Shown here one piece after another: positions 62,847 to 64,000 of a DNA stretch of 64,000 nucleotides. The notes below the pieces were generated by a model. That model did not search any database. It was not told where the DNA came from and worked only from the letters and a program-made list of their open reading frames with translations. The stretch is taken from contig JAHFRU010000012.1 of assembly GCA_023266115.1 (NCBI GenBank), positions 1-64,000 on the forward strand, given 5' to 3'. Each line of letters opens with the position of its first letter. Within the stretch, counting starts at the first letter, position 1. Position numbers and translations under genes: made by a program. The stretch comes from Gammaproteobacteria bacterium. GTDB taxonomy: Bacteria > Pseudomonadota > Gammaproteobacteria > VBWC01.

Positions 62847-63523
62847 ACAGCATGAACGAACGCCAGGGCTTTACCCTGCTGGTGTTTGATTGGGACGGTA
62901 CCTTGATGGACTCGATCGATCGCATCGTCGCGAGCATGGAAGCAGCGGCCACTGATCTTGGTCTCGCGCCACTGGAACGTGTCGATGTTCTAAACATCAT
63001 TGGCCTGGGATTGCCCGAGGCGATCGCAAGGCTGTTTCCTCAGGCGGAACAGAAAATGCATTCGCGGTTCGCCGATCGCTACCGGCATTATTTCGTCGAG
63101 GCCAGCCCGGTACCGGCGCCGTTATTTCCCGGCGCTGCGGCGACGCTGGCGAGTCTGCGCGAGCAGGGCTATTTGTTGGCCGTGGCCACTGGCAAGGCGC
63201 GCCGCGGCCTGGATCGGGCGCTGGCTGATACCGGCTGCGCGCATTTTTTCCACGCCTCGCGCTGTGCGGACGAGGTGAAATCCAAACCGCACCCGCAGAT
63301 GTTGCTGGAAATTATGGCGCAACTGGATGTGCTGCCGCGCCGCACGTTGATGATCGGCGATACGGACTACGATATGAAAATGGCCGCCAGCGCCGGTGTC
63401 CCGGCGCTGGCAGTCAGCTACGGTGTGCATACGGCCGAGCAGCTGCGACAACACGGACCCCTGGCGTGCCTGGACGCGATCGACGAACTGGCGCCGTGGC
63501 TGACACGTTATTATGGAAGTTGA
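62843..63523 (+). CDS. HAD-superfamily hydrolase, phosphoglycolate phosphatase-like
   Basis: A 226-residue HAD phosphatase. Motif I DWDGTLMDS (near residues 16-24) supplies the nucleophile and general-acid Asp; motif II is in VATGKAR; motif III Lys in KSKPHPQM; motif IV is GDTDYDMKMA. The cap inserted after motif I is of the C1 type seen in Gph and YjjG. Substrate not assigned. It starts at GTG, overlapping rluC by four bases, with an ATG at 62852 as an alternative. Gene order rluC-HAD-sppA is common in this group. Confidence 0.93.
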   Translation: MNSMNERQGFTLLVFDWDGTLMDSIDRIVASMEAAATDLGLAPLERVDVLNIIGLGLPEAIARLFPQAEQKMHSRFADRYRHYFVEASPVPAPLFPGAAATLASLREQGYLLAVATGKARRGLDRALADTGCAHFFHASRCADEVKSKPHPQMLLEIMAQLDVLPRRTLMIGDTDYDMKMAASAGVPALAVSYGVHTAEQLRQHGPLACLDAIDELAPWLTRYYGS

Positions 63524-63581
63524 CAAGCACGCCGCGACCCTGACAATTTAGCGCCCAACACCCACCGAGGGATGCATCACG

Positions 63582-64000
63582 ATGACCAGTAACGGAAGCA
63601 AAGAGGAACCGCACTTCAGCGCGAACGGGGTTGAGTCCCCGGAGCCGTACTCAGGCCGCGGCAATCAGGTGACGTGGGAACGGGAAGTCATAGAGCGGCT
63701 GGCAACATTCGGTCTCAAGGAGCAGCGCAGCCGACGGCGCTGGGGGATTTTTTTCAAGGTGTTGCTGGTGGCTTACATACTCGTGCTGTCGTGGCAGGCG
63801 TTACCGCGGTTTTTTGGTGATGACGCGCTTACCGGCGGCAAGCATACGGCGCTGGTGGATATCTACGGCGAAATCTCCGACGCCGCGGAAGCGAACGCGG
63901 ACAGCATCATCTCCGGTTTGCGCGACGCGTTTGAGGACAAGCAGACAGCGGGCGTGATACTGCGCATTAACAGCCCGGGTGGCAGCCCGGTGCAGGCCGG
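63582..64000 (+). CDS. sppA: Signal peptide peptidase SppA, N-terminal part (cut by window end)
   Basis: The frame opens at ATG 63582 and runs past the window end (at least 139 residues). A basic N-terminus (EREVIERLATFGLKEQRSRR) leads to a membrane helix (WGIFFKVLLVAYILVLSWQA), then DIYGEISDAAEANADSIISG and LRINSPGGSPVQ, the SppA (S49) core. It cuts signal peptides left in the membrane. The catalytic Ser and Lys lie beyond the end. It follows the HAD gene by 58 bases. It looks like the short E. coli SohB/SppA 36K-type protein rather than the 67K type, but the rest is not visible. Confidence 0.9.
   Translation, partial: MTSNGSKEEPHFSANGVESPEPYSGRGNQVTWEREVIERLATFGLKEQRSRRRWGIFFKVLLVAYILVLSWQALPRFFGDDALTGGKHTALVDIYGEISDAAEANADSIISGLRDAFEDKQTAGVILRINSPGGSPVQA

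Noticed and set aside
1-64000. tRNA, rRNA, CRISPR arrays, prophage or transposase genes
   Set aside because: No tRNA-like arm pattern, repeat-spacer series, integrase or transposase motif seen in the intergenic regions or the proteins.

Overview
This window looks like chromosomal DNA from a gammaproteobacterium outside the enteric group. The evidence is full-length RNase E, LolC/LolD, LpxK, KdsB, ExbB/ExbD, ComEC, a yciB-yciI-yciV-yciO-scpA-scpB-rluB neighbourhood similar to that of Escherichia coli, 2-oxoglutarate dehydrogenase as sucA-sucB-lpd, and Mla phospholipid-transport genes. Base composition is moderately GC-rich and even. I see no rRNA, tRNA, CRISPR array, prophage or transposase gene. 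The mobile DNA I can support is three short transposase-less elements.

Layout. 1-3960: an HU-type protein, then a porin / FMN-binding protein / PepSY protein operon whose presumed promoter contains a run of ten G. 3961-8227: a MacA-like adaptor, one ATPase and two FtsX-type permeases. 8350-10631: DAHP synthase converging on an EAL-HDOD signalling protein. 10916-16582: a TetR-led operon with an RND/MMPL transporter, a LolA-like periplasmic protein and a SPOR-domain outer-membrane barrel. 16710-23938: a CHRD protein, YajQ, an operon of a two-helix membrane protein, a MoeA-like protein and an FGGY kinase, then a TrpD2-like protein and glutamate dehydrogenase. 23939-25901: mostly intergenic, with a 61-residue bacterial histone-fold protein and a cold-shock protein. 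25913-33755: TypA, ergothioneine genes egtB-egtD running directly into mlaE-mlaD-mlaA-mlaC, and an FKBP isomerase. 34156-40881: sucA-sucB-lpd and a ChaN-PDZ protein. 40946-51683: a 33-residue membrane peptide, an AEC transporter, the yci/scp/rluB/trpS block, an endonuclease III-like protein and LolC-LolD. 51907-64000: DUF2062, ComEC, ExbB/ExbD, LpxK, Trm112-like, KdsB, a tyrosine phosphatase, RNase E, RluC, a HAD phosphatase and the start of SppA.

How it fits together. Much of the window builds and maintains the cell envelope: lipid A (LpxK, KdsB), lipoprotein sorting (LolCD), phospholipid retrieval (MlaEDAC), and two less familiar trans-envelope modules, the TetR/RND/LolA-like/SPOR-barrel operon and the porin/flavoprotein/PepSY operon. 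The rest is central metabolism, RNA processing, chromosome organisation (HU, histone-fold protein, ScpAB) and redox protection by ergothioneine. The points most worth following are the histone-fold protein, the SPOR-barrel export operon, the G-tract promoter on the flavoprotein operon, the divergent MoeA/FGGY pair, and the short mobile elements that sit on gene stop codons.
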